This document shows positions 8,755 through 17,098 of a stretch of DNA of 64,000 bases, piece after piece. Numbering within the stretch: the stretch's first letter is position 1; each line of letters starts with the position of its first letter. A program made the position numbers and the translations under genes. The notes beneath the pieces were generated by a model. The model saw only the letters and a program-made list of their open reading frames with translations. It had not been told where the DNA came from and did no database searches. This DNA comes from Amycolatopsis sp. EV170708-02-1 (GTDB lineage Bacteria; Actinomycetota; Actinomycetes; Mycobacteriales; Pseudonocardiaceae), in the NCBI RefSeq assembly GCF_022479115.1, contig NZ_CP092497.1, positions 3,844,001-3,908,000 of the forward strand. Direction: 5' to 3'.

Positions 8755-9524
8755 CGGCGCACCGCCACGGCCACGAGGTCGAGGCTGGCGTCGAGGTCCT
8801 CACCGTGGATGGCGAAATCCGCCGCCTGGATGCTTTCGACGTCGGCGAGCAGTTCCGCCGGCCAGGTCGCCTGCCCCGGCAGCTGCCCCATGACGACGTC
8901 GAGCTGGGCGTCGATGATCGAACCGCCGTACTTGGCGTCCAGTTTCGCGACCCCCTCGCCGTGGTGGAGACCGTGCAGCGTCTCGACCTCGAAACCGGCG
9001 TCCCGCAGCAGTCCGTCCAATTCGGACGGTGCGAGCTCCCTGGTGTGGAACGGGTTGAGCGGGGTGTCACTGTCCGGGGTGAAGGTCAGCCGGTTGGGCG
9101 TGGTGACGATCAGCCGCCCGCCGGGGGAGAGCACACGGAGGCATTCGGCGAGGAAGGCGCCCTGATCCCAGAGGTGCTCGATCACCTGGAAGTTGGCGAC
9201 GACGTCGACCGAGGCGTCCCGCAGCGGCAGGAACACCAGGTTCGCCCTGGCCACGCCGATGCCGGGGTAGCGGCGGGCGACGTGCTCGGTGGTGGGGACG
9301 TCGTAGTCGAGGGCGAGCACCCGCTCGGCGACGGTGGCGATGAGCCCGGCGCCGTAGCCCTCGCCGCACCCGGCCTCCAGGACGGTCTTGCCTTCGCACA
9401 GCGGCAGGAGCTTTTGATACGCGGCCTCGTGGCGCCGGAACCAGTAGTTCTCCTCGGCGATGCCCGGCACGGTGCGTTCACCGGTGAGGTGCAGCGCTTC
9501 GGCCCTGGTGGCTGGGGTGGTCAC
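8751..9524 (-). CDS. SAM-dependent methyltransferase (Rv3030-like)
   Basis: A 257-residue class I methyltransferase. SAM-binding motif I is VLEAGCGEGYGAGLI at about 53-67, motif II ALDYD, then VDVVANFQVIEHLWDQGAFLAECLRVLSPGGRL. By neighbourhood it corresponds to Rv3030, proposed to methylate the glucan of mycobacterial methylglucose polysaccharide. It is the first gene of the two-gene unit with the GH57 enzyme. The GTG start has no SD; TAGGGT lies 6 nt upstream (complement of 9531-9536), so a leaderless mRNA is likely. Confidence 0.88.
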   Translation of the reverse strand: MTTPATRAEALHLTGERTVPGIAEENYWFRRHEAAYQKLLPLCEGKTVLEAGCGEGYGAGLIATVAERVLALDYDVPTTEHVARRYPGIGVARANLVFLPLRDASVDVVANFQVIEHLWDQGAFLAECLRVLSPGGRLIVTTPNRLTFTPDSDTPLNPFHTRELAPSELDGLLRDAGFEVETLHGLHHGEGVAKLDAKYGGSIIDAQLDVVMGQLPGQATWPAELLADVESIQAADFAIHGEDLDASLDLVAVAVRR

Positions 9525-9594
9525 GCCGCGACCCTACCGGCCGGTCACTTCGGCCCGCGTGTCACGTTTCGGGGCGCCGCGCAGTCCAGGAGGT

Positions 9595-10017
9595 ATGCAA
9601 CGGACAATCACCCGCGTACTGCTCGTCGTCTTCGGCCTCATCGAACTGCCCGTCGGGCTGTGGCCGCTGGTCAGCCCGGACGGCTTCTACCGGGACTTCC
9701 CGGGGTTCCGCACCGGCTGGGTGGCGATGGACGGCCCCTTCAACGAACACCTGATCCAGGACTTCGGCGGCCTCAACCTCGCGCTCGCGGCCATCCTGAT
9801 CGGCGCCGCCGTGATCGGGACGACCGCCGTGGCCAGGCTGGCCGCGCTCGCCACCTTCTGTTTCGGACTGCCGCATTTCCTCTACCACCTTGGCCACGTC
9901 TCGCATTTCGAGCCGGTGGACCAGGTGCTGATCGTCGCGACGACGGCGCTGGGCGCCGTGCTCCCGATCGTGCTGGCGTTGATCCCCTCGAAGCGGGCTA
10001 CACCGGCGACACCGTGA
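9595..10017 (+). CDS. small four-helix membrane protein
   Basis: 140 residues with about four hydrophobic helices (ITRVLLVVFGLIELPVGLW; LNLALAAILIGAAVIG; LAALATFCFGLPHFLYHLGH; VLIVATTALGAVLPIVLAL). The size and layout are those of DoxX/DUF4345-like inner-membrane proteins of unknown role. A perfect AGGAGG at 9588-9593 sits only 1 nt from the ATG, unusually close. The 3' end overlaps the convergent degV-type gene by 20 bp. No specific function can be assigned. Confidence 0.75.
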   Translation: MQRTITRVLLVVFGLIELPVGLWPLVSPDGFYRDFPGFRTGWVAMDGPFNEHLIQDFGGLNLALAAILIGAAVIGTTAVARLAALATFCFGLPHFLYHLGHVSHFEPVDQVLIVATTALGAVLPIVLALIPSKRATPATP

Positions 10018-10849
10018 TGCCGATGGCACCGGGCCCGAGGTGGGCGCCGAGGATCATGCTGGCGTCCACCAGGGTGCTGTCGACCATATGCGGCAGCCGC
10101 GCCCGCAGCCGCCCGCCGATCTCCAGGTCGCGTTCGTCCGGGCCGAACCGGGTGATGGCGACCTCGACCTCCCGGTCGCCCGCGCATTCCACCGCGAGGT
10201 CGACGAGTTTGTTGAGCGCCCGCCGCTGACCCGGCACCCGGGTCAGCGGCGCGACCTCGCCGTTCTTCAGCGTCAGCAGCGGCTTGATCGAGAAGGCGGA
10301 GCCGAGGAACGCCTGCGCCGCTCCGATCCGGCCGCCGCGGCGCAGGAACTCCAGCGTGTCGACGTAGAGGATCTCCCGGCTGCCGCGGAACCGGCGTTCG
10401 GCCGCGTCGATGACGCGGGTGGCCTGCCCGCCGGCGGCGGCGACCTTGGCCGCCGAGGTCGCCGCGAAACCGAGGCTCATCCCGGTGGTCCCGCTGTCGA
10501 GGACGTGCACCGGGATGTTCACCTGCTGGGCGGCTTCGCGGGCGGCGTTCACCGTCTCCGACATGCGGCCCGAGATGTGGACGCTGACGATCGCGGACGC
10601 GCCCTTGCTCGCGGCGTCCTGGAAGGCCCAGAAGAACGCGGCGACCTCGGGCGGCGCCGTCTTCACCGGTGTCCCGGCCCGCAGATGGCCGATGATTTCC
10701 TCGCGGTCGTAGCGGTTCTCCTCGTCGAACTGCTCTCCGACCTGCAGTTGGACCTGAACGACGCCGATCCCCCAGCGTTCGGTGACCGGGGTGGGAAGGC
10801 AGGCGGTCGAGTCCGTGATCACGGCGACTGGGCCGGGCATGGAACGCAT
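9998..10849 (-). CDS. DegV family fatty-acid-binding protein
   Basis: 283 residues from the chosen ATG at 10849. The N-terminus VAVITDSTACLP is the DegV hallmark (TDST), with SVHISGRMSETVNAA and VLDSGTTGMSLGFAA further on. Family members bind a fatty acid and act with fatty acid kinase (FakA) in exogenous fatty acid use. A longer upstream start (10930) adds residues unlike the family, so the start just before MRSMPGPVAVITDST was chosen. TAACCT lies 8 nt before it. Divergent from etfB. Confidence 0.88.
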   Translation of the reverse strand: MRSMPGPVAVITDSTACLPTPVTERWGIGVVQVQLQVGEQFDEENRYDREEIIGHLRAGTPVKTAPPEVAAFFWAFQDAASKGASAIVSVHISGRMSETVNAAREAAQQVNIPVHVLDSGTTGMSLGFAATSAAKVAAAGGQATRVIDAAERRFRGSREILYVDTLEFLRRGGRIGAAQAFLGSAFSIKPLLTLKNGEVAPLTRVPGQRRALNKLVDLAVECAGDREVEVAITRFGPDERDLEIGGRLRARLPHMVDSTLVDASMILGAHLGPGAIGITVSPV

Positions 10850-11092
10850 GGTGGGGCAGGTTATCCCTTCACCATCTCCGGGAGTACCCCGGAATACGGC
10901 CGTTCGGGTTAGTCGGCCGGTTACACTCACTTCCGGGTGAATTACCTGGACGATGGTCCCACTAAAACGTGCATCCAGGTGAATGAGGTCACCTCGGCGG
11001 GCCGCGGGGCTGAAATGGCCCTAATCTACCGGCCAGTAGAGCTGTTGCCCCGTGGCCGACGCCGGCCACTAACGGGAGGTCGAAGTAGACCC
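10850..11092. promoter_or_regulatory. divergent degV / etfB intergenic region
   Basis: 243 bp between divergent starts. It contains the -10-like TACACT at 10922-10927 toward etfB, an inverted repeat ACCTGGA (10944-10950)/TCCAGGT (10974-10980) with a 23-nt loop, and the etfB ribosome binding site GGGAGG at about 11074-11079. No coding region was seen. Confidence 0.4.
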
Positions 11093-11878
11093 ATGACGAA
11101 CATCGTTGTCCTGGTCAAGCAGGTACCGGACACCTACTCGGAGCGGAAGCTCTCCGGTGCCGACAACACTCTTGACCGCGAATCCGCCGACGCCGTGCTC
11201 GACGAGATCAACGAGAAGGCCGTCGAAGAAGCACTGAAGATCAAGGAAGCCGGCGAGGGCGAGGTCACCGTCGTCTCGGTGGGTCCCGACCGCGCGACCG
11301 ACGCGATCCGCAAGGCGCTGTCCATGGGTGCCGACAAGGCCATCCACGTCTCCGACGAGGCCCTGCACGGCTCCGACGCGATCGCCACCGCCAAGGTGCT
11401 GGCCGCCGCGATCTCCAAGGTCGAGGGCTTCGACCTGGTCATCACCGGTAACGAGGCCTCCGACGGCCGCGGTGGCGCCGTGCCGGCGATCATCGCCGAG
11501 CTGCTCGGCCTGCCGCAGCTGACCCACGTGAACGAGCTGACCGTCGACGGCACCTCGATCAAGGCCGACCGCTACACCGAGGACGGCGTCACGCACCTCG
11601 AGGCGAACCTGCCCGCGGTGGTGAGCGTCGGCGAGAAGATCAACGAGCCGCGCTACCCCTCCTTCAAGGGCATCATGGCCGCGAAGAAGAAGCCGGTCGA
11701 GACGCTGACCGTCGCGGACCTGGGTGTCGACGCGGCCGAGGTCGGCCTCGGCAACGCCTGGTCGTCCGTGCTCGAAGCCTCCCCGAAGCCGCCGCGCACC
11801 GCCGGTGAGCGCGTCGAGGACGAGGGTGACGGCGGCAGCAAGGTGGCCGCCTACCTGGTCGCGCAGAAGCTCATCTGA
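11093..11878 (+). CDS. etfB: electron transfer flavoprotein beta subunit
   Basis: 261 residues. The N-terminus NIVVLVKQVPDTYSERKLSG and the signature VITGNEASDGRGGAVPAIIAELLGLPQLTHVNEL are diagnostic of EtfB (FixA). It binds AMP and forms a heterodimer with EtfA, passing electrons from acyl-CoA and other dehydrogenases to the respiratory chain. RBS GGGAGG lies 13 nt upstream of the ATG. etfA follows after 26 bp. The order matches Rv3029c-Rv3028c. Confidence 0.96.
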   Translation: MTNIVVLVKQVPDTYSERKLSGADNTLDRESADAVLDEINEKAVEEALKIKEAGEGEVTVVSVGPDRATDAIRKALSMGADKAIHVSDEALHGSDAIATAKVLAAAISKVEGFDLVITGNEASDGRGGAVPAIIAELLGLPQLTHVNELTVDGTSIKADRYTEDGVTHLEANLPAVVSVGEKINEPRYPSFKGIMAAKKKPVETLTVADLGVDAAEVGLGNAWSSVLEASPKPPRTAGERVEDEGDGGSKVAAYLVAQKLI

Positions 11879-11904
11879 GACAGGTTTCGAGGAGGAATAG
11901 GGAA

Positions 11905-12864
11905 ATGGCTGAAGTACTCGTCCTCGTCGACCACGTCGACGGTGAAGTCAAGAAGGTCACGCTCGAGCTGCTGACCGCCGCTCGTGAACTGGGTGAGCCG
12001 TCCGCGGTCGTCGTCGGCCCGACCGGCACCGCCGCCAAGGCGAAGGAAGCCCTCGCCGCGCACGGCGCAGCCAAGGTGTACGTCGCCGAGGGCGACAACG
12101 CCACCGGCTTCCTGGTCACCCCGAAGGTGGACGTCCTCGCCGCGCTGGCGGAGCGGACCTCCCCGGCCGCCGTGCTCGTCGCGGCCAGCGCCGAGGGCAA
12201 GGAGGTGTCCGCCCGGGTCGCGGTCCGCCTCGGCTCCGGTCTGCTGTACGACGCCGTCGGCGTGAACGGCGACGGCAGCGTCGACCAGTCCATCTTCGGT
12301 GGCGCGTTCTCCGTGAAGTCCAAGTCCACCAAGGGTGTCCCGGTCATCTCGGTCCGCCCGGGCGCGGTCGAGGCCGCTCCGGCCGAGGGCGCGGCCGCCG
12401 AGGAGACCGTCGAGGTCCCCGCGGGCGACCCGGCGAAGTCCGCCAGGATCACCGGCGTCGAGCCGATCGTCGGCGGCGACCGGCCGGAGCTCACCGAGGC
12501 CTCGGTCGTCGTCTCCGGTGGCCGCGGTGTCGGCTCGGCCGACAAGTTCGACGTCGTCGAGGCGCTCGCCGACTCGCTCGGTGCCGCCGTCGGTGCTTCC
12601 CGCGCCGCGGTCGACTCGGGCTACTACCCGGCGCAGTTCCAGGTCGGCCAGACCGGTAAGACGGTCTCGCCGCAGCTGTACATCGCGCTGGGCATCTCCG
12701 GCGCGATCCAGCACCGCGCCGGTATGCAGACCTCGAAGACCATCATCGCGGTCAACAAGGACGCCGAGGCGCCGATCTTCGAGATCGCCGACTTCGGTGT
12801 GGTGGGCGACCTGTTCAACGTCGCGCCGCAGCTGACCGAAGAGGTCCAGAAGCGCAAGGGCTGA
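11905..12864 (+). CDS. etfA: electron transfer flavoprotein alpha subunit
   Basis: 319 residues with a C-terminal FAD-binding domain: [56 protein letters not shown], then [16 protein letters not shown]. Partner of EtfB. A strong GAGGAGG-type RBS precedes it. An intrinsic terminator follows at 12880-12917. Confidence 0.96.
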   Translation: MAEVLVLVDHVDGEVKKVTLELLTAARELGEPSAVVVGPTGTAAKAKEALAAHGAAKVYVAEGDNATGFLVTPKVDVLAALAERTSPAAVLVAASAEGKEVSARVAVRLGSGLLYDAVGVNGDGSVDQSIFGGAFSVKSKSTKGVPVISVRPGAVEAAPAEGAAAEETVEVPAGDPAKSARITGVEPIVGGDRPELTEASVVVSGGRGVGSADKFDVVEALADSLGAAVGASRAAVDSGYYPAQFQVGQTGKTVSPQLYIALGISGAIQHRAGMQTSKTIIAVNKDAEAPIFEIADFGVVGDLFNVAPQLTEEVQKRKG

Positions 12865-12879
12865 GCCCCACGTTTCGCG

Positions 12880-12917
12880 GGGGCCGTCCGGGATTTATTT
12901 CCCGGGCGGCCCCTTTT
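12880..12917 (+). terminator. intrinsic terminator of etfBA
   Basis: GGGGCCGTCCGGG at 12880-12892 pairs with CCCGGGCGGCCCC at 12901-12913 (one G-T pair) around an A/T loop, followed by TTTT. Confidence 0.85.
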
Positions 12918-13013
12918 CCGTGACCGGGAAGTGACTTCTCATCCTGAGAGAAGCCTGAGAACCCGCAATTAACTGAACGTGCACTAATCGGCCATCGGGC
13001 GCATTGTCGTTGG

Positions 13014-13039
13014 TACCCCTCCAGGGGTAGACCTGGGTC
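13014..13039 (+). promoter_or_regulatory. palindrome and -10 before the N-acyltransferase
   Basis: TACCCCTCCAGGGGTA at 13014-13029 is a perfect palindrome with a CC centre. Its right arm overlaps TAGACC (13028-13033), which lies 6 nt before the ATG at 13040. Repressor binding here would block a leaderless promoter. Confidence 0.4.
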
Positions 13040-13822
13040 ATGACGACGTCACAGCTCCTCGTCAGTACTGACCAGGCAGGTGTCGAACTCCCGGCCGACG
13101 CGCCGCGTTACTCCCTTCTCGTGGCGAACGGAAACGAAGAAGTCGTCGCCGCGCAACGCCTGCGCCATCAGGTGTTCGCCGAGGAAATGGGAGCGACGCT
13201 CAATTCCCCCGAACCAGGCCTCGACGTCGACTACTTCGACGAGTTCTGCGATCACCTCGTGGTGCGGGACGACAACACCGGCGAGATCGTGGGCACGTAC
13301 CGGATGTTGCCGCCCGATCGGGCCGCGCGGGCGGGAAAGCTGTACTCCGACAGCGAATTCGATCTCACCGCGCTCGACGCGCTGCGTCCTTCGCTGGTCG
13401 AGACGGGCCGTTCGTGCGTGCACCCCGACCACCGCAGCGGTGCCGTGGTGAGCCTCGTCTGGGCGGGGATCGGGCGCTACATGCTGCTGGCCGGTCACCG
13501 GTATCTCGCAGGCTGCGCCTCCGTGCCGCTGACCGACGGCGGGGTCTACGCGGCGGGCGTCTGGGATGTCCTGCGCGCCAAGCACTACGCGGATGAATCC
13601 CTTCGGGTGACGCCGCTGAACCCGTGGCGGGTCGAAGGCGTCGAGCGTCCGGCCCGCGCGATCCTCCCGCCGCTCATCAAGGGCTACACGCGTCTCGGCG
13701 CGAAGATCTACGGCCCGCCCGCGCTCGACGCGGATTTCGGTGTCGCGGACTTCTTCGTCCTGCTGGATCTGCACAACGTCGACGAGCGGTACCTCAAGTT
13801 CTTCCTGGGAGTGCAGGGATGA
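13040..13822 (+). CDS. GNAT-fold N-acyltransferase (OlsB/Rv3027c-like)
   Basis: 260 residues of the Acetyltransf_5 type: AAQRLRHQVFAEEMGA, DEFCDHLVVRD, GEIVGTYRMLPP, ETGRSCVHPDHRSGAVV, then RYLAGCASVPLTDGG. The family joins a fatty acyl chain from ACP to an amine (ornithine in OlsB). The ATGA overlap with the downstream PlsC-like gene suggests a two-step acylation of the same amino lipid, as in ornithine-lipid pathways (OlsB then OlsA). The actual acceptor is unknown. The pair is syntenic with Rv3027c-Rv3026c. Confidence 0.85.
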   Translation: MTTSQLLVSTDQAGVELPADAPRYSLLVANGNEEVVAAQRLRHQVFAEEMGATLNSPEPGLDVDYFDEFCDHLVVRDDNTGEIVGTYRMLPPDRAARAGKLYSDSEFDLTALDALRPSLVETGRSCVHPDHRSGAVVSLVWAGIGRYMLLAGHRYLAGCASVPLTDGGVYAAGVWDVLRAKHYADESLRVTPLNPWRVEGVERPARAILPPLIKGYTRLGAKIYGPPALDADFGVADFFVLLDLHNVDERYLKFFLGVQG

Positions 13823-14706
13823 CTCACGCCTGGATGCCGAAATCGCCGTGTGGCGACGGCTGCCTGACCGAAGGGGCGCCGACGGTGGCGTTCGGCAGGC
13901 GGGTCCTGCGGTTCACCGCGGCGATCGGTGTCATCTTCGGTGCCTTCCTGAGCGCGCCGCTCGTGCTCGTACTGCGCGGCATGCCCCGGGAACGGTTGGT
14001 GCGCCTGCTTTTCGCGGGGATCCTTCGCTCGTTCGGGGTAAAGCTGCGCGTGCTCGGCGACGAGCGGTTCCGCGCCGTGCCCGGCCGTGGCGCGCTCGTG
14101 GTGAACAACCACATCTCGTGGCTGGACATCATCGCGGTCAACGCCGTCCAGCCGATGCGGGCGCTCGCGAAGAAGGAGGTCGGCGCCTGGCCGGTGCTCG
14201 GCCTGCTGGTGCGCCGCGGCGGCAGCATCTTCCTCGACCGGGAGAACCTGCGGAGCCTCCCCTCGACGATGGACGAACTCGCCGAGGCCATGCGCGGCGG
14301 ATCACTCGTCAGCGTGACACCGGAAGGCACCACCTGGTGCGGTCTCGGCTCGGGCCGGTTCCGCCCGGCGACCTTCCAGGCCGCGATCGACGGCGGTGTC
14401 CCGGTGCGGCCGCTCGCGCTGCGGTTCCGGCTCGCCGACGGGCGGGAGACGACGCAGCCGGCGTTCATCGGGCCGGAGTCGCTCATCGCTTCGCTGCGGC
14501 GGGTCGCGGCTCTGCGTGGTCTGGTGCTGGAGGTGCACGTATGCCCGGAGATCGCGCCGGGCCGCGCCGCGGATCGGCGGGAACTGGCCGCACTGGCGGA
14601 ATCCGCGGTGCAGGCGGCACTGGGGCGGGTGCAGATCCCGGTACAGCGGCGGCGTCGCCCGGCAGTGGTTCCGGTGCCCGGCCCCGCGCGGACTCCGGCG
14701 GGCTGA
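13819..14706 (+). CDS. PlsC-type 1-acyl-glycerol-phosphate acyltransferase
   Basis: 295 residues. The acyltransferase HX4D motif is NNHISWLD (His98, Asp103), followed by GGSIFLDRENLRSLP and VSVTPEGTTWCG (block III). A membrane anchor covers about residues 30-53. ATGA overlap with the preceding N-acyltransferase indicates a coupled pair. Substrate may be lysophosphatidate or the lyso-ornithine lipid. The stop codon sits inside a long hairpin at 14702-14780. Confidence 0.9.
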   Translation: MTHAWMPKSPCGDGCLTEGAPTVAFGRRVLRFTAAIGVIFGAFLSAPLVLVLRGMPRERLVRLLFAGILRSFGVKLRVLGDERFRAVPGRGALVVNNHISWLDIIAVNAVQPMRALAKKEVGAWPVLGLLVRRGGSIFLDRENLRSLPSTMDELAEAMRGGSLVSVTPEGTTWCGLGSGRFRPATFQAAIDGGVPVRPLALRFRLADGRETTQPAFIGPESLIASLRRVAALRGLVLEVHVCPEIAPGRAADRRELAALAESAVQAALGRVQIPVQRRRRPAVVPVPGPARTPAG

Positions 14707-14780
14707 AGGGGACTTTCCCCGCATAGGAAGTGGTGAAAGCGTCCTTCACCGCGTCCTATGCGGGGATGGGCCCCTTCAGC
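14702..14780. terminator. three-tier hairpin, bidirectional terminator
   Basis: Stems: GCTGAAGGGG (14702-14711) with 14771-14780; CCCCGCATAGGA (14717-14728) with 14754-14765; GGTGAA (14732-14737) with 14745-14750. It fills the gap between convergent genes exactly, from the plsC stop to the MDR oxidoreductase stop. A related element with the same outer stem lies at 59235-59317. Confidence 0.75.
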
Positions 14781-15671
14781 TCAGCCGAAGGTCAGCGTGA
14801 TCTTCCCGCCCGCGTGACCGGTAACGCTTTCCCGGTGTGCCGCGGCGGCGTCGGCGAGCGCGTAACTCGATCCCAGCTTCAACTTCAGCCCTCGCGCGAC
14901 CAGATCCTCAAGAACCGCTTGAGTTTCCGAGCCGCCCGCCGAGAACTTCAGCCCCTGCGCGTAAGCCGCCGGGTCCGCGATGGTGATCAGCCGGTCGGGT
15001 GAGCCCAGCAACTCGACGGAATCACCCAGGACACCGAAGCCCGCGGCGTCGAACACCGCGTCGACGCCGTCCGGAGCGGCCGAGCGGACTCGCGAGAGCC
15101 AGCCGTCGCCGTACTGGACCGGCACCCCGCCGAGGTCCTTCACCTCGTCCAGCGACGAAGCCCCGGCGAGCCCGATGACCGTGGCGCCCAGCGCGACGGC
15201 GGCCTGCGTCGCGATCCGGCCGACCTGCCCGCTCGCGCCGTGGATCACCACGGTCTCGCCCGGCTTGACCTCCAGTTCGCCGAGCACCCGCAACGCGGTT
15301 TCCCCGGCGATGGGCAGCGCGGCGGCTTCGGCCCACGACAGCCCAGCGGGTTTGCGGATGACCGTGCTCGCCAGCGCGTACTCCGCGTACGTTCCGGTGT
15401 CCGACCAGCCGAAGACCTCGTCCCCGACGGCGAATCCGGCGCCTTCGCCCACCGCGTCCACCACGCCCGCCAGCTCCAGGCCGAGGATGTGCGGGAATTC
15501 GACGGGCCGGACCTCCGCCATGGCGCCCGACCGGATCTTCCAGTCGATCGGGTTGACGCCGGCGGCCTTGACCTTCACCCGCACCTGGCCGGGCCCGGGC
15601 TCCGGCAGCGGGACCTCGGCAGCCCGCAGGACGTCAGGTTCGCCGTACTGGGTGATGGTGATCGCTCGCAT
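14781..15671 (-). CDS. NADP-dependent MDR oxidoreductase (quinone reductase-like)
   Basis: 296 residues of the zinc-free medium-chain dehydrogenase group. The N-terminus MRAITITQYGEPDVLRAAEVP and AAGVNPIDWKIRSG are typical, and the NADPH-binding motif is HGASGQVGRIATQAA. The start at 15671 was chosen because GGAGT lies about 6 nt upstream; the longer frame to 15710 has no support. A paralogue lies at 48104-49045. Physiological substrate unknown. Confidence 0.87.
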   Translation of the reverse strand: MRAITITQYGEPDVLRAAEVPLPEPGPGQVRVKVKAAGVNPIDWKIRSGAMAEVRPVEFPHILGLELAGVVDAVGEGAGFAVGDEVFGWSDTGTYAEYALASTVIRKPAGLSWAEAAALPIAGETALRVLGELEVKPGETVVIHGASGQVGRIATQAAVALGATVIGLAGASSLDEVKDLGGVPVQYGDGWLSRVRSAAPDGVDAVFDAAGFGVLGDSVELLGSPDRLITIADPAAYAQGLKFSAGGSETQAVLEDLVARGLKLKLGSSYALADAAAAHRESVTGHAGGKITLTFG

Positions 15672-15805
15672 GTTCACTCCTACTCGGTTTTCTTCGCTGC
15701 GATCAGTCAACCGGCGCCCGGACCCCGCCCGAACCAGCCGGACGAGCAGTGTTCACTAGCCGGGAGAGCAGCGTCCCCGCGCCGGGACGCGCCTACTGTG
15801 GAGCC

Positions 15806-17059
15806 ATGGATCCGCTGCAAGTGCTGAGCCAGGTCGAGTACATGCTCGCCGCTCCGCGTCCCGAACTCCTGCCGCGTTTCTCCGCGACGGCCGCGGCCGT
15901 CCTGCCGCACCGCGCCGCCGCCATGGAGACCGGCGACTGTTCCCGTCTGCCGACCAAGGTCGACGGCGACCCGGCGATCACCGCCGCGGTCACGAGCGCC
16001 GAGCTTCAGCGGCTCGCCGCGCTCGGCGTCCCGGGGCAGGCCGTGGTGGCCGAAGAGACGCTCGGCGGGAAGCGCCGGAAGCTCGTCCTCCTGACCTCGG
16101 CACCGGTGATCGGCAAGGGCGCGATGGTCGCGCTCGTCCCCACCGAGGACGAGCCGTCGGACAGCGCGCTGGAGATCGTCGCCAAGCTGTGGGACATCGT
16201 CAGCGTGAACGCCGCCCAGCGCGCCACCGACCCCGAGCCCGCCGTCCTGGAAAGCAACATCGCGGCGGCGACCGCGCGGGCGCGGGCGATCACCGATCTG
16301 GGCCAGACGCACGCCACCACGCTGACGTCGCTGCTCGCGGTGCTGCGGTCCCGCAAGCTCGGCGACGCCGCCGCCCGGCAGACCGCGACCGATCTCGCCG
16401 CGGCCGCGCTGGTCGAACTGCGCTCGATCGCCGACCGCGACCAGGAGCTCTCGGCGGAGCCGGCGTCCGCGGCGTTCGACACCCTCGCCGCGCAGCTGGA
16501 CCCCTTGGTACGCCACGACGACGTGACCGTCGACCTCGCCGGCCCCGGCGACGAACGGCCGCTCCCGCAGGACATCGCGCACACCGCCCGCACGGTTTCG
16601 CGCGGTCTGGTGCTCGCCGCGCTGGAGCGGGGCAGCACCCGGGTCCGGGCGTCCTGGCGCATCGACGGGCAGAACCTCCGCGTCACCGTGCGGGACAACG
16701 GCCCGGACGTCGCCCGCGCCGTGCCCGCCACCGGCCTCACCGAACGGATCACCCCGCTCGGCGGCCGCTGGGAGGTCGACGCCGTACCGGACTGGGGCGC
16801 CACCATCACCGCCGCCCTGCCGCTGGGCGTGCAGGAAACGCCGGAACTGCGCCCGCTCGACCGGCTGAACCCGCGTGAACTCGAAGTCCTCGCCGGGATC
16901 GCGCGCGGGAAACGCAACCGGCAGATCGCCGACGAGCTGGCGCTGACCGAGCACACGGTGAAGTTCCACGTGCGGAAGATCTTGGGGAAACTGGAGGTCA
17001 CGTCGCGCGGGGAGGCCGCCGTGCTGGCGCGTGAGCTGCGCCTGGAGCCGGCGTCTTGA
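15806..17059 (+). CDS. LuxR-type regulator with embedded degenerate histidine-kinase module
   Basis: 417 residues. About 30-135 looks GAF-like. About 155-220 resembles a HisKA_3 dimerization helix pair (LGQTHATTLTSLLAVLRS, LVELRSIADRD). About 250-345 resembles a NarX/DesK HATPase domain: RVTVRDNGPD as the G1-like box and GLTERITPLGGRWEVDAVPDWGATITAALPLG. The N-box asparagine is missing (LVLAALERG), so ATP binding is doubtful. Residues 354-417 form a LuxR helix-turn-helix (LNPRELEVLAGIARGKRNRQIADEL). Sensor-like and DNA-binding parts are thus fused. It starts 6 nt after TACTGT (15794-15799) without an SD, so is likely leaderless. It may control the MFS gene 39 bp downstream (inference). Confidence 0.82.
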   Translation: MDPLQVLSQVEYMLAAPRPELLPRFSATAAAVLPHRAAAMETGDCSRLPTKVDGDPAITAAVTSAELQRLAALGVPGQAVVAEETLGGKRRKLVLLTSAPVIGKGAMVALVPTEDEPSDSALEIVAKLWDIVSVNAAQRATDPEPAVLESNIAAATARARAITDLGQTHATTLTSLLAVLRSRKLGDAAARQTATDLAAAALVELRSIADRDQELSAEPASAAFDTLAAQLDPLVRHDDVTVDLAGPGDERPLPQDIAHTARTVSRGLVLAALERGSTRVRASWRIDGQNLRVTVRDNGPDVARAVPATGLTERITPLGGRWEVDAVPDWGATITAALPLGVQETPELRPLDRLNPRELEVLAGIARGKRNRQIADELALTEHTVKFHVRKILGKLEVTSRGEAAVLARELRLEPAS

Positions 17060-17061
17060 GC

Positions 17062-17092
17062 TTGACCTCCACCGGGCTGGAGGTTGCAGGCT
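17062..17092 (+). promoter_or_regulatory. MerR-type promoter with 19-bp spacer before the MFS gene
   Basis: -35 TTGACC at 17062-17067 and -10 CAGGCT at 17087-17092 are separated by 19 bp. The spacer carries the dyad ACCTCCA (17065-17071)/TGGAGGT (17078-17084). Over-long spacers with a dyad between -35 and -10 are the hallmark of MerR/SoxR-family activators. The ATG at 17099 lies 6 nt after the -10, so the transcript would be leaderless. No MerR gene is in the window. Confidence 0.6.
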
Positions 17093-17098
17093 CGTCGT

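Noticed and set aside
10850..10930. N-terminal extension of the DegV gene
   Set aside because: The added residues do not resemble the family, whose N-terminus begins close to VAVITDST.
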